From Neocallimastix lanati (nom. inval.) (taxonomy: Eukaryota; Neocallimastigomycota; Neocallimastigomycetes; Neocallimastigales; Neocallimastigaceae): a stretch of 64,000 bases of DNA. Position 1 is the stretch's first letter. Each line of letters starts with the position of its first letter. Location of the stretch: contig JACVTC010000035.1 in assembly GCA_016946835.1 (NCBI GenBank), positions 124,001 to 188,000 on the forward strand. Direction: 5' to 3'. Positions 1-16,413 of this stretch are shown here, piece by piece. The translations under genes and the position numbers were made by a program. The notes below the pieces were generated by a model, which ran no database searches, was not told where the DNA came from, and saw only the letters and a program-made list of their open reading frames with translations.

Positions 1-623
1 TAATAATAATAATAGTAAATAATAATAATAAATAAATAATAATTAAATAAATTTATTATATATTTATTAAAGTACTTTTGCTCTAAAATAATTAAATAAA
101 TAATAAGCCTCTTTCTAAAGAGTAATAAAAAATAAGCCTTATTTTCATTTTGATTTGTTTTATTAAAAAAAAAAAATTTTTAAATTTAAATTTAATTAAC
201 CCTTTAATATAATTATATTTCAAATAAGAAATATTATTAATTATTATTAATTAAATATTAAAAATAAATGAATGAATTATTAATTAATAGATAAATAATT
301 AACATGATTTATATTAATAAATTTATAGAAAGAGAATAATTTGAAAATAATAAAAAAAAAAATTTATAATTTTATTTTATATTAATTAATTAATAATAAT
401 AATTAATAATAAATAAACAACAATAATAATAAATAATGTTATAAATATAATTATTATTAAACTTTTTTAACTATCAAAAGTGGATTACTTTTAATTTCTA
501 AATTTAATTTATACAGCAAATGTTAGTTTATCGAGTTATTGAACACAAAACTATTTTAAGAACCTTTTTATTTTTATTTTATTAATTTTTATTAATTTTT
601 TATTTTATTCTATTTTTCTTTTT

Positions 624-661
<38 letters not shown>

Positions 662-1162
662 TTTAATATTTTATTTATTTTTATTATTTAATTTTTTATT
701 ATTTAATATTATAATATTATTTATTTGTATTTATGATTAACATGAAGATGTATATAGCGATTATGAAATATAATAGTTTTATTTAAATAACAAATAATAT
801 TTATGCATTAAAAAAATATAAATATTATCATTAACAAAAATAAAATAAAATAAAATTAATAATGTAAATATATATATATTTTAAATGCTAATTTTTATTT
901 GTTATTAAATTTATTATATGCAAAGCTCTCTATTAACATTTATTTATTATTTTTTTTAATAAAAAAATAATTAATAGATACATACATTGGTATATTTACT
1001 GTAAAACATTTACATATATATAATTATATTTATGATTAATTATAGGTATATTTATATAAATATATATATATTTTATTATTTCTTATATTTCTATTTCATT
1101 ATTCTTATCCTGAATGTAATCTTTTTTATTTTTTTGTTTTGTTATTCTTATCCTGAATATAA

Positions 1163-1194
<32 letters not shown>

Positions 1195-1330
1195 CATTTT
1201 TTTTTATTTTATTTTTTTTTTATCATTATTATTTTTTTATTTTATTTTTTTTATTTTTTTTTTCTATTAGTTTAATAATTCATCTTTTATATATTTATTT
1301 TTTGCAATTTTTTTTTTTAAGTTTTTGTTC

Positions 1331-1361
<31 letters not shown>

Positions 1362-1488
1362 TTCTTTTTGTTCTTTTTCATTTATTATTATTATTTTTTT
1401 TTTCAATAGCATTTTTTGCTTAGTATATTTCAATTGTTTAATATTATTTTATCTTAATTTTTTCTTTTTAAACCTTTTAATTATTTCT
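1..1488. other. AT-rich intergenic region, no gene seen
   Basis: The stretch is A/T-rich, with a poly-T tract at about 627-658, T-rich runs at 1160-1310 and a TA repeat near 1335-1360. The plus-strand open frame at 1032-1409 is a Phe/Tyr/Ile run caused by the T-richness and is not a credible gene. Nothing else is supported. Confidence 0.7.
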
Positions 1489-2847
1489 CTATTTTCCACC
1501 TAAAAATTTATTTAATTTTTCTTTATAATGTTTAACCTCGCAACAATGTTTACGTTTCAGTTTTTCAATTTGATTTGGAAATTTATCTAATTTTATTTGA
1601 TTATAAAATTCAAGGGCATAGTCAAAAAGTGTAATGACATGTTCAATCCAATGCTTATGAATTAATAAACTCGTATATGCCTTTAGACCTTTAACATCTT
1701 GATTAATAATTAATAATACTATTGTTGGGAAAAAAATATGAAACAAATGATCAATACGATAATAACTCGACTTACTATTGTCATATTCTAAAATCTTATA
1801 ATAGACATCAAATAAATTTTCCAGGGCTAAATAATTTCTATCCTTTATTAAACGATATTGTAGAAGATCATCTTCTAAAGTATAGCCATTTACAATACGT
1901 TTAGCATTGATTAAACATTTTTTATACTCCATGTTTTCTTCATTGGAACGACGAATACCATAGTTTTTACCACGGAATACATCACAAAGAATTAATGATA
2001 CTAAACTGCAATTCCATGAATTCATTGTTAATTTGAAGATTTTTTCCTTTGAATAAGCATTACTACTATCAAATAGGAAGAGATAATCATAGAGGTATGG
2101 GTAAAATTTATTAATTTCTTGTGATGAACAAGAGGAACTTCCACTACTATTGTAACTCTTACGATCATCGACTGGACTTGATCCAGGACTAGGGCTTTTT
2201 AAACTGCAATTCTTTTCTTCAACTTGATTTACGATTTTTCCGATATCGAAGACATTATTTAAGTGTTCTATGAGAGCTGGACTTCCATATATATATCTTT
2301 CATAAGTTTTATATTCTGGAAGAAGTTCCTTTAAAATTTCATAGTAAACTTCCTTATTTTTAAATTGAATAGGATATTTTGAAGGGCGAAACACATTTTG
2401 ACCTTTACAATGATGCATTTTGAAAAACGTATAACAATTATCTTCTGGTATATAGTAGAGGTAGTGACCAATGGCCATAACAGCTTCTGGATAATTTTTA
2501 ATTAATCCTTCTAAAAATAGTTTATCTATGAAGAATGGTCTCTGTATAATAGAATATCTTTTATATTTTATTGCGTAGTATGCCAACACAGTATCATTAA
2601 CAGACCAATTTAAATTTAGATTTTCATAATATGAAAATTTATTAAAATATAAGAGAGTAGGAATAAGACTATATTCTATAATATCGAAATATTCATCTTT
2701 TGAATAGTCATAATCCTTGAAAAGGTCAATTACATCTTTTTCTGATAACTGATTACCTAAACATAAAAAGAACACATTTAGTGAATATTTAGAAATTCTA
2801 TATGTGATTTCTTTTGGTAAATTTTTATAAAACATTATGTCTTTCAT
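1489..2847 (-). CDS. Hypothetical protein, 452 residues, with F-box-like N-terminus
   Basis: This is one uninterrupted minus-strand frame with balanced amino-acid use and Gly, Pro, Trp and Cys residues, unlike the low-complexity frames around it, so it is very probably a real gene. I do not recognise the family. The N-terminus (residues about 8-30) has an LPKEI...L pattern that resembles the start of an F-box, but the match is weak. Residues about 214-243 form a Ser/Pro-rich linker between two mainly helical, Leu/Tyr-rich halves. No signal peptide or membrane segment is evident. The start is the first ATG (2845-2847), and AT-only DNA lies upstream. It may belong to a lineage-specific family; that is a guess. 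Confidence 0.6.
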   Translation of the reverse strand: MKDIMFYKNLPKEITYRISKYSLNVFFLCLGNQLSEKDVIDLFKDYDYSKDEYFDIIEYSLIPTLLYFNKFSYYENLNLNWSVNDTVLAYYAIKYKRYSIIQRPFFIDKLFLEGLIKNYPEAVMAIGHYLYYIPEDNCYTFFKMHHCKGQNVFRPSKYPIQFKNKEVYYEILKELLPEYKTYERYIYGSPALIEHLNNVFDIGKIVNQVEEKNCSLKSPSPGSSPVDDRKSYNSSGSSSCSSQEINKFYPYLYDYLFLFDSSNAYSKEKIFKLTMNSWNCSLVSLILCDVFRGKNYGIRRSNEENMEYKKCLINAKRIVNGYTLEDDLLQYRLIKDRNYLALENLFDVYYKILEYDNSKSSYYRIDHLFHIFFPTIVLLIINQDVKGLKAYTSLLIHKHWIEHVITLFDYALEFYNQIKLDKFPNQIEKLKRKHCCEVKHYKEKLNKFLGGK

Positions 2848-3744
2848 TTTGAAGTTATTATTACAACTATTTTATTCCTTAAAAAATTATATTTCTTAAT
2901 ATTAAATGAATTTTTGGTATATATATTTGAATCTAACTTTTTTTTTTTTTTTATTTTTTATTGGTTTTTTTTTTTATCAATAGTTTTTTGTTTAAACTTC
3001 TTTTTTTTTAAGAAAATATTACTTCTTTATTTTCTTTTTACTATATACATTTATGGAAAATAAATTTACAAAAATAAAAGATATTTCTGTACTTATAATA
3101 TAAATATCTTTATATATATATTTACAAAATAGATATTTTTATTTACTATATTAATTTATATAATTTATATTATATTTTTATATTATTAATATTTTTATTA
3201 ATTATATTTTCACTTTTGGTATATAATAATTATTTTTTATTATCAAATCTAATTATTTATTTTTATTATAAATAATAATTCTATAATTTATAAAAATTAA
3301 TAAAAATTTTACAATTTATAAAAAAAATAAAAAAAAAAAAAGAAGATAATTTTTATCATATTTATATTTTTTTTTTTTATTTTCTCTCTCTCTTTTTAAT
3401 ATAATTAATAATTCTTAGATAATAATTATATTTTATTAACTAATTTACATATTCCATAAAAGTTAAATTTATAAAAATCATAATTTTAATAATATAAATT
3501 AAAAAAAATTTTTTTTTTTTCTTTTTTTCGTTTTTATAATATTCTATAAATTAATTTAGAACAAAAATTTATATATTATTTATAAAAATATAATATATAT
3601 ACTATATACATATATATTATATATAATAATTAATAATTTATATTTAATAAGGATAATAATTATATATAAAGATATATTATGATTATTAATTTAATATTTC
3701 ATAATTATTATTTTTATTATTTTTATTATTAGGATTATTAATTA
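2848..3744. other. AT-rich intergenic region, nothing recognised
   Basis: Upstream of the 452-residue gene there are only A/T runs, poly-T tracts and TA repeats. I see no open frame or structured segment here. Confidence 0.6.
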
Positions 3745-4101
3745 TATAATTAATAATATCATTTATTTATAGAGAATTAAAACTATACATGTTTTATTTT
3801 TACCACTAAAGTTTGAAGTGATTTTTAGTATTTTATTTTATTAAAATTAATTATTAATAATAATATAATTAATAATATCATTTATTTATAGAGAATTAAA
3901 ACTATACATGTTTTATTTTTACCACTAAAGTTTGAAGTGATTTTTAGTATTTTATTTTATTAAAATTAATTATTAATAATAATATAATTAATAATATCAT
4001 TTATTTATAGAGAATTAAAACTATACATGTTTTATTTTTACCACTAAAGTTTGAAGTGATTTTTAGTATTTTATTTTATTAAAATTAATTATTAATAATA
4101 A
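3745..4101 (+). repeat. Three tandem copies of a 119-bp unit
   Basis: The block containing GAGAATTAAAACTATACATG and the TTTGAAGTGATTTTTAGTATT segment recurs at a spacing of exactly 119 bp (anchors at 3771, 3890 and 4009). The three copies look identical by eye. The same unit occurs once in inverse orientation at about 5632-5725, so the array is the multiplied left terminus of the foldback element described for 3745-5725. Confidence 0.9.
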
Positions 4102-5725
4102 TATAACTTGTATCATATCTATAGTTATAAAACATATAATTATTATATCCTGTTATATTAAATTACATTAATTGAATTGTATAATATTCTTATGTTATTA
4201 ATATCTTTTGTATTACATTATATTAATATTTTTTATCATTATCATTAAAGTTTATAAATTAGTAATATGTCATTATGATTTTTTTAATTATTAATTATTA
4301 CTATTTAATATTTAGTAATAATTTATTATTGGATTTATATATATTTATATCATGAAAAAAAAATATTTATCGCTTATGTTATATTATTATTTAATATTAT
4401 AACATATATAATTATTCATTTGTAATATACTATGTTCTTATTGATGGGTTGTTCCTTTTAGCAACGTTAACATTAACTATTAACTGACTGAACTTAAAAA
4501 TAGATTTCTTTTAAAATAAAAATTGATTGATGGTTTTCGTTATGAATTTTTGATATTTCATATGAAATATTAATATATCATATTATTAGATAATACTTTA
4601 TTATATAATAAAATATATTATAATATTTTATAAAATATATTTTTATATATAAATAAACTTGTATATAAAAATATATATGTGTATATAAAAATATTAATTA
4701 TGAATGTAATCCAATATATTGTATATTAATAAAAATTTAATTAATATTAATAGAAACAAAAACTAATAAATTATTAATTAAAGTTTTATTGTATTTTTTC
4801 TTTCCAAAAATTTGAATTTATTTCATTTCTTATTCATTCGTTTATTTATTAGTATTAATTAAATACAGTTAGAAACTTTTCTAAAATATTAAAAAATTTG
4901 TATAACCAAAATTATCAAATCCACTTTTTTTTTTTTTTTTATAAAAGATGATAATCTAAATACTAAATATAATAAAAAAAATAGCTAAATCATTATATTA
5001 AAAATTAACATTTCATATTATTTTTCTTATTTAAAAAAATAAAATAGTCAAACTATAAAATTAATAATAAATATTTTATGTTATTTTTCTTATTTAAAAA
5101 AATAAAAATAACATAACTAAACTATTATTAATATTTTATTACTTATATATATATTCATGTATATTTTCTATTTTAGTATATTTTGATGTATCAAAAGTAT
5201 AAAATCAAAATCACATAACTTTAAAGTTTAGTGTTTATTTCAATTTAAAAAAAATATAAAAAAATATATGAATACATTATTTATTTCTTTATATATTTAA
5301 TATATTATACATTATACAATATATTAATTCATATTAATTTAATTAAACTTTAATTATTACATAAAATTTATTGGTTTAATTTTTAATTGAAAATGGAAGA
5401 TGATTATTAAAAAAAAAAAAAATTTAAAAAGACTTTTGGATACTTTAATATTTGTAACTTTTTTTTATTATTATTATTTTTTAATTAAAAGTATGAAATA
5501 TTAAAGTGGAAAAGAAAGTATTATATATAATTAGGATATAATATATAATAAAACTTGTATCATATCTATAGTTATAAAACATATAATTATTATATCCTAA
5601 TTATATATAACTATAGATATGATACAAGTTTTATTATTATTAATAATTAATTTTAGTAAAATAAAATACTAAAAATCACTTCAAACTTTAGTGGTAAAAA
5701 TAAAACATGTATAGTTTTAATTCTC
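3745..5725. mobile_element. Foldback/MITE-like element with long inverted termini
   Basis: The left terminus (last copy 4010-4140) and the right terminus (5725 back to about 5600) are inverted copies of one another over roughly 120 bp, both reading inward from GAGAATTAAAACTATACATG to CTTGTATCATATCTATAG. The left terminus is present three times in tandem. The right terminus contains a nested palindrome with 25-bp arms (5552-5576 and 5606-5630). The interior (about 4150-5530) is A/T-rich without a coding frame, so the element is non-autonomous. I could not identify target-site duplications or the superfamily. Confidence 0.65.
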
Positions 5726-6169
5726 AAAGAATAAATTAATGGTTTAATTTCTATTAATGGACTATTTTATATACTTTAAATAAAAGAAACATTTTTGATT
5801 ATAATAGTAAAATTATTTTTTTTTTTAAATTTCATTGTCACGTAATGAAAAGAACCAAACGATAAATATATAATATATGAGTTTTTCAATAAAAATACTA
5901 AGTTATATATTATTTATTAATAAAATAAAAAATATATATATAGCATTAATTCAACATATATAATTATCCATCCATTAAACATATATAAAAATCTATTAAT
6001 TTTATTTTTATTGATAATTATTAATAATTAATAATCATGTAAATTTTTAATTAATAATATTTTTATTTATTTATTTTATTCATTTATTTTTATTTTTATT
6101 TATTTATTAAGTGTTATCTTTTAAATATTATATACAATTAAATATATATTCTTAGTTAAGCTCAAAATA

Positions 6170-6390
6170 TACATTAAATGGTTGTATCCTTTACCATTCC
6201 CATAGATTAAAGGCAAAAAGACACCCTTTTGTAACGCCTTTTAGGATAAGTCATACTGCATTGGGATTGGATCGTATCGACGCTGAAACAGTGTAACAAT
6301 ACATAGATAATTATAAAAATTAACTACTATAACATGTAAAAAGGAGGAGCACAGATGTTCTATTGCCCTCTTTACTCACTTTTTCCCATT
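6170..6390 (+). ncRNA. Possible structured non-coding RNA, family unknown
   Basis: This island is far richer in G and C than the kilobases around it and has no coding frame. Three hairpins can be drawn on the plus strand. The first is GGC...GCC with an inner AAAAG/CUUUU stem at about 6211-6240. The second is ACGCUG-AAA-CAGUGU at 6279-6293. The third is GAGG-A-GCA pairing with UGC-CCUC at about 6343-6372. Runs of T follow (about 6380-6395), compatible with Pol III termination. I compared it from memory with U1-U6, 5S, SRP, RNase P and MRP RNAs and found no convincing match. The strand is inferred from the T-runs. Confidence 0.35.
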
Positions 6391-8477
6391 TTTAAAAAAA
6401 AAAAATAAATAAATAAATAAATATTATATTAATAATATTATGGAAATGATATATGACCATGTGATAATTTTTTAAAATATATTCGTCACAATATTAATAA
6501 ATTATTATTACATAAATAATATATAAATAACATATATTAGAATATATAATAAATATATAGTAAATAAATTTTGTAAAAAATTTTCTTTTCTGTATCATTT
6601 TTGTTTTTCTTTAATAATATAAATAATAATTAAAATATTTGAAATATAAAATAGAAATAGTTAATATTATAAGGATTAATTCCATATTAATTCCAGTATT
6701 TCAAAACAAATTTCTATTTTATTATTTAAATATTATTCACTCATTCATTTAATTTCTTTTTTCTCTATAAGATTTATTTAAATTATTCATTCATAAATTT
6801 TATTCTCATATTTTTTTATGCCGTTTTGTATTATTTTAATCTCCTAAGTAATTATAAAATAATAAAAAAAGTCATTTATTATTTTTTTAAATTAATATTA
6901 AATGTTTTTAAGTAACTGTACATTTAACAATAAATAGTCAATTATTAATATAGTATTAAAAAAAAAAAATTCAATTAGACATACAAAAGCAACATTTTAA
7001 TATTTCTAATAATTCATAAAGTATATATATTTTTATTTTATTGAAAGGTTAATCTTTTATAAATCAATAGAATATCTTCAACTCTCTATCAATTCTTTTT
7101 TATATTTAATAATATTTGTTCTCTTATAACTATAATTATTATTATTATTATTATTATTATTATTTTCCAATAATTATTAGTTTTATTTTTAAAAATTGTA
7201 TAAATCTTATAAAAAAATAATATGAATAAAATTTGATGAAAATATAAAAAATTCCATGAAGAAAATACTTCGTATTATATATTATATATAATTATATTTA
7301 TATTAAAAAATATTTGGTAAAAAGATTTTACTAATAATATTACTATTTAAAGTTTTAGTCACAATTTTTAATATAGTAATCACTACTTTTTTTTGTTTTT
7401 TGTTATATATAACAAATTTTATTTATTCATTTTTAAAATTAATATATTAAAATATTTATTAATAAAATTATTATTTATTAGTAATTTTTTTTTGTTTTTT
7501 GTTTTTTGTTTTTTTATTATTATTTATTTATTATCATTTTAATGATTTATTATTTTTAATTTGATTATTAATCATAACAAATAAATATTAAATTACCATA
7601 ATAAAAAAAAATGATAATATTCAATATACATATTTGTATTTACATATTTATCAAATAATTAATTACCTTTACAATTAACTTTAAAATTCAATCGTATAGT
7701 TTAATACTAATAATTTCTTTCAATAATGAACTTTGATATAAAATAATATTTAATATGGATTAATATTAATAATAATAATAAAAAAAAATTATTGAATTAA
7801 TAATTACCTATTATTTATTTTTCGTTTCGTTGCTTTTGTGTTTACTATTTTTATTATAATTATTTTTATTCTACATATAATTTATTTTTAAAATAATTAA
7901 TTATATTAATTAATTATCATATTCATTAATATTTTAATTATTATATTTATTATTTAATATATAAACATAATAATTATTAAAAAACTTTTATTATTATTTC
8001 ATTATTATTTTTATAATTATTAAATCAATTTTAAATGATATTATTACCTTTTTTATTAGTAATTTATATATTATAATTATTATTACAATCTATTATTATT
8101 TATATTATTATTTAAAAAAGTTTTTATATTATTACTTTTTTTATTAGTAATTTATATTATTATTATTATTATTATACATGTTTATTTATCACTTTTATAT
8201 TATTATTTTATATTATTATTTATATTATTATTTAAACAAATTTTAAATTATATTATTACTTTTTTTTATTAGCAATTTATATTATTATTATTATTATTAA
8301 TATTATTATACAAGTTTATATATCACTTTTATTAATTTTATTGTATTATAATATTTTAATTAACTTTAGTTCCACATTATTTTCATTTTATTTAATGAGT
8401 CTTTATTATTTTTTCCTTATTTTTTTTTTTAATGACTCATATCTTCCATATTTTTATTTTGATCATCATATATAGTA

Positions 8478-8652
8478 TGAGGAGGGTGAGGAAAAAAAAA
8501 AAAAAAAAAGACATTTAAAATAGGGAAAGTAATAATGACCTTTATTAATATAATTTACATAATAATAATGAGGAAGGTGAGGAAAAAAAAAAAAAAAAAA
8601 AAAAAAAAGACATTGAATATAGGGAAAGTAATAATGACCTTTATTAATAAAA
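8478..8652. repeat. Tandem duplication of a ~90-bp purine-rich unit
   Basis: The unit ATGAGGAGGGTGAGG-A(n)-GACATT...AGGGAAAGTAATAATGACCTTTATTAATA is present twice, at about 8478 and 8569. The internal A-tract grows from about 18 to about 26 bases and there are a few substitutions. It has no coding potential. Confidence 0.7.
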
Positions 8653-9322
8653 TAGTGAGAACATAGAGCATAATTAATGAAAATAGAATAAAGTCAATGA
8701 AATTAATAAAGATGATGAGTGAATAATATTAAAAGTTATTGTAATAATAATACTAATAAAAGAAGGTTTCCATGTAATAATTTTACTAATAATAAATAAT
8801 AAATTATAATAATAATTAATATTTTATTGAATAATATAATAAGTTTGATAAAAAAGGAAATAAATAATAATACTTAAATAAGTAAAAATATTTTTTGTTT
8901 TAAACATAAATAATTTATGTATTTAAAATAATAATAAGGAAATATAATATTATATACGTTACGCGACATCTATTTAATATATAAAATCAAGTAACTAAAA
9001 TATTAAATAATAAATCAAACAATAACATTAACAATAACAGCATAGAATTAATACAATAATTTAAATTGTTCATTATATATTAAGTTTTCATTAACTTAAT
9101 ATATATGAATAGTACTGAATAAAAATTGAATAATGAAAAATCAATAAGTATAATTTGTTTTTTAGAAAAGAAAAAATAACAACATTTGCAATATATTTGA
9201 TTAAATTTATAAAATTTACAAAAACGAAAAAAAATTAAAAAATTTTTTTTTATACAAGGCAAAAAAAATGTTGTTCATTTATGTTTCTGTACTACTCTCT
9301 ATTTCTTTTTTTACTTTTTATT

Positions 9323-9365
<43 letters not shown>

Positions 9366-10626
9366 AAGTTAAATAATATATCAAAAATAGAGTATGTATA
9401 TATGGATATGGTAAAAAATAAAAATAAATAAAAAAAAAATAAAATAAAATAAAAATAAATAAAAATAAATAAAAATAAATAAAAATAAATAAAAATAAAT
9501 AAAATAAAAATAAAAAAAAAAAAAATAAAAATAAATAAAAAATATAAAAATGTGTAAAGTTAATTTTAATAAAATTTCGGTTAATTTTTTTTTAATATTA
9601 AGAAAATGTATATTTTATATAAGAAAATATAACAATTCAAAATGACTCTTTTAAATTTCATTCTCAAATTAAAATATATTTTATAATAATTCTAATGCAT
9701 ATATCTATAATTTCATATTTTATTTACCCTTTAATATTATTTCATTTTAATCTTTTGTTTTGAATATTTTTTTATTCATAATATATATATATTTTATAAT
9801 AATTTTTATTTCTATATCTAATTCTATTTCTATTTAATTTTTTTTTTTTTAAATTTTATCTATTAATATCATTGGTGTTTAATTTTTTTATAATTAATAA
9901 AAAAAAATAGTTAAATTATTATATTAATGAAAATATATATAGAATTTAATTATAAATGTCTTATTAAATTTCTTATTATTTAATATTTTTTTTTTAAAAA
10001 AAAAAAAAGAAAAAAAAAATTATTAAATAAGAAATTAGAATTAAAAAATAAAATAAAATAAAATAAAAGTTAATGAATAAATATATAATTAACTATTATT
10101 TAAAGAAAATACAGAACATATAATTATCAATAAAAATAATATTAAAATTATTTGAAATTATACTTAATATACAATATAAAATATATAATAAAAATAGAGA
10201 GAGAGAAATGAAAAAAAAAAAAATACATATGTTAAAGTTATAAAATTTTTATTTATAATTGATTGTAAATCATAATTATTAATAAAAAAAATTTTTTTAT
10301 TTTCTTTCAAATTAGAAAAAGTTTGATTATTAATTAAAAAATATAAATATTAATTGAAGATATTCCAAAAAAAAAAAAAAGATAAAAAAATTTTTTTTAA
10401 AAAATTAATTAATAAGCTTTATATATATATATATATTTATAAATTTTTTTTAAAATTTATGAAATTTTATGAATAATTTATTATAGACTAATTCTTTTTT
10501 TAAATGTTTTAATCAAAATTTTGTAATATTATAATAATTAATAATATAGCTCTAAGCGTAACAAATACTTATTAAATACATTTTAAAAAGAAAATTTGGT
10601 TATTTTTTAATCAGTAAATTACAAAA

Positions 10627-10930
10627 ATGAGTTCGTTTCCCCAAGAAAAAAAGATAAATGATATTACAAATAAAGTTTCAAGTAAATTTTATTTAAAATA
10701 TTATATATGTATAACTATAAAGATAGAGTGCTTATTGGAGTTTTTTGTATAATCAATTGAAGAATTATGCTTTTATCATTTATTATTATTTTTTATTATA
10801 TATATATATAAGTTAAAAAAAAGGTACTTAGTCCTGAAGAAATTTATCATAACCGTAGAAAGGTAGTACTTCCATCAGATAACGATCCAGATTTTACTTA
10901 CGGTATTTCAACAAGGTATGTTAAATAAAT

Positions 10931-10968
<38 letters not shown>

Positions 10969-11942
10969 ATTATAGAAATAATAAATGAATTTAAAAATAA
11001 TGTAAAAAATTATTATATATAAAATTATAGAATTATATAGATTTTATATTTTATTAAATATTTTTATAATTTATCTTTATAATAATAATTATTTTTTTTA
11101 TTTAAATCAATGGATATATATATATATATGTATATTTTTTTTTTCTCAAAAATTTAGACCTTCAACACCTTTCAATCAAGTTATTTCATATTATTATTAC
11201 AGAGAATTTTTAAAGAAACAAGAAGAGAACAAACGCCAAGAAATATTACAAAAAAAGAAGGTTTTTATTATTTTATATTATAAATAAATAAAAATAAATA
11301 AATTAAATAATATATTCTTTTTTTTTTTCTTCTCTTCTATTCTCCTCTCTTTACTCTCTTTTCAAAATTGAATTTTATTTAAAATATGATTAACTAATTT
11401 TTAATGTATTTTATATTATAAATATATATATATATATTTAAATTATTTTTTTATATTAATGAATATTTTATTCTATATTAATTTAATCTTATACTAATAA
11501 AAATACTATTATCTCAATATCTTTGGAATAAAAAATTACTAAAAATACTAAATTGAAAAATATAAATATATATGTTATATTTAAATATTTAATAATTTTA
11601 AATATATATAATAATAATGAAAAAAATAAAAAACAAAAAAAGTTAAGAAGAGAATATTATGAAAGAATGGCGGCTCCAGCAAATTTATTAAGTAATTTAG
11701 CATCAAAGAGAGTACAAAAGAAAGAAGTTGATCCAAGAAGTTTATATAAAATGAAAAAATTTTCACATGCTCAACCAAAAATTGATTCATGGTGGAAGTT
11801 TCCACCAGGTATATATCCAATGGAAACAATGGATGAATATGATGCTAATAATACTACCATAAACCATCCATCACCACCAAAAGAAAATCAAGAAATAATC
11901 GAAGAAGAAAAAGATGATGAACCTAATAATACTATCCAATAA
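10627..11942 (+). CDS. CFAP77: Cilia- and flagella-associated protein 77 homologue (4 exons)
   Basis: The exons are 10627-10681, 10813-10915, 11158-11260 and 11643-11942. Junctions use GT...AG and keep frame, giving about 186 residues. CFAP77 is a microtubule inner protein of the B-tubule of axonemal doublets. The assignment rests on a DFTYGIS-TRPSTPFNQV block (residues about 46-62), which matches the family motif FGI-RSRPSTPF. A charged helix and a KFSHAQPKIDSWW segment follow, matching the K(L/I)D-W site near the C-terminus of animal CFAP77. The protein is clearly shorter than the roughly 280-residue human form: the N-terminal half is absent and only about 40 residues precede the motif. The tail is acidic and Pro-rich. 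The third donor (GTTTTT) is weak. It is convergent with the CCDC42/CFAP73-family gene downstream, so two axonemal genes are neighbours. Confidence 0.82.
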
Positions 11943-13062
11943 GAAATACTAGAAAATATATATTATATAGGGGAAAAAATCTCTTGAAATAAAAAATGCA
12001 TTTCATATTTAGTTTTATAATATTATATTTCATATATTCAATTTTTATTTTTATTTTTTTTTTTTTCTTAATTTTTCTTTTATCATTAAAAGTTTATTAG
12101 ATTAAAAATATAGTGATATTTCAACCTAAAAAATTAACCAAATAATAAAAATGAAAATAAATAAAAAAAAAAAAAAAATAGAAATAATAAAAATAATAAT
12201 AATAAAAATGTTTAAAATAAACCGTTTAATTTTATTTTGGGATGCGATATTACTTTTATTATCTATAAATTCATTTTAATATATTGAATAAATATTATGA
12301 AAAAATATATATACTATTATTATTACTATAATTATTTTTATATCAAAAAAGTATTTATAAGTAAATATAATCTAAATTTTTTTTTTTTTAAAAAAAAAGG
12401 AAAAAAGAAAAAAGAAAAACAAATAAAATGAATATATATTATTTTATTGTATTTATTTACTTATACTTTTTGATAGTAATTTTTTTTTCTTTATGTATAT
12501 TTAATGTAATGTAAAATATAAATTATATATAAAAAATAATCTAATATGAATATGATTTATTGTTAAGCTTCTATTCTATTAAAGTAATTAAAAAACAATA
12601 AAAATATTTATCATTTAAGTATAAAAAAAAAAAAAAAAAATTTTTGAAATATTGACTAATTAAAAAAAATTTTTTTATGATGTACTGACTAAATGAAGAA
12701 AAAAAAAAAAAAAATACTCTAAATGAAATTACTATTATATATTTTGATGCATTAAATATATTAAAATTGTTGAATAAAAAAAATTTTTTTATATAAATTA
12801 TTGAATTTAAAAGCAACTTTGTATTTTATATAAAATTCTTTATATTACATTCACTTGAAAGAAAAAACTAAAATCAAATTTTTTTAAAATTTTTTATTTC
12901 TTTAAATCTTGCTTTTTCTCTTGTTGTAATCTTTCTTCTACTCTCTGTATTACATCTATTTATATATGAAGAATAATAATTATTATATTTATAATTTAAT
13001 TAGTATTATTTATATTTTTTATTATCACTACTACTACCTATTACTACCATTATTACTATTAC

Positions 13063-13096
<34 letters not shown>

Positions 13097-13167
13097 TATT
13101 ACTATTTATTATTTATTACTATTTATTATTTATTATTTATTACTATTTATTATTTTTTATTTATTAC

Positions 13168-13194
<27 letters not shown>
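11943..13194. other. Intergenic region between convergent flagellar genes
   Basis: The region is A/T-rich with a (TTA)n stretch at about 13020-13200. The frames at 12571-12816 and 12966-13208 are low-complexity Phe/Lys and Leu/Ile runs with no sign of being genes. Both flanking genes must terminate here, but no single polyadenylation site stands out. Confidence 0.6.

Positions 13195-16413
<3,219 letters not shown>

Larger units (their letters stand above)
5726..10626. other. AT-rich intergenic region with one structured island and local tandem repeats
   Basis: Apart from the structured island at about 6170-6390 and the tandem duplication at 8478-8652, I see only A/T runs. These include a (TTA)n run near 7136-7162, irregular TTA blocks at 8080-8300, a poly-T tract at 9327-9358, and AAAATAAAT repeats at 9420-9540. 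The short frame at 9080-9262 is low complexity and not a supported gene. Confidence 0.6.

Noticed and set aside
1032-1409. 125-codon Phe/Tyr/Ile frame
   Set aside because: It results from T-rich homopolymers and TA repeats; no balanced residue use.
6211-6240. GCCTTTTAGG as a U5 snRNA loop
   Set aside because: The flanking stem expected around the U5 loop and an Sm site downstream are missing.
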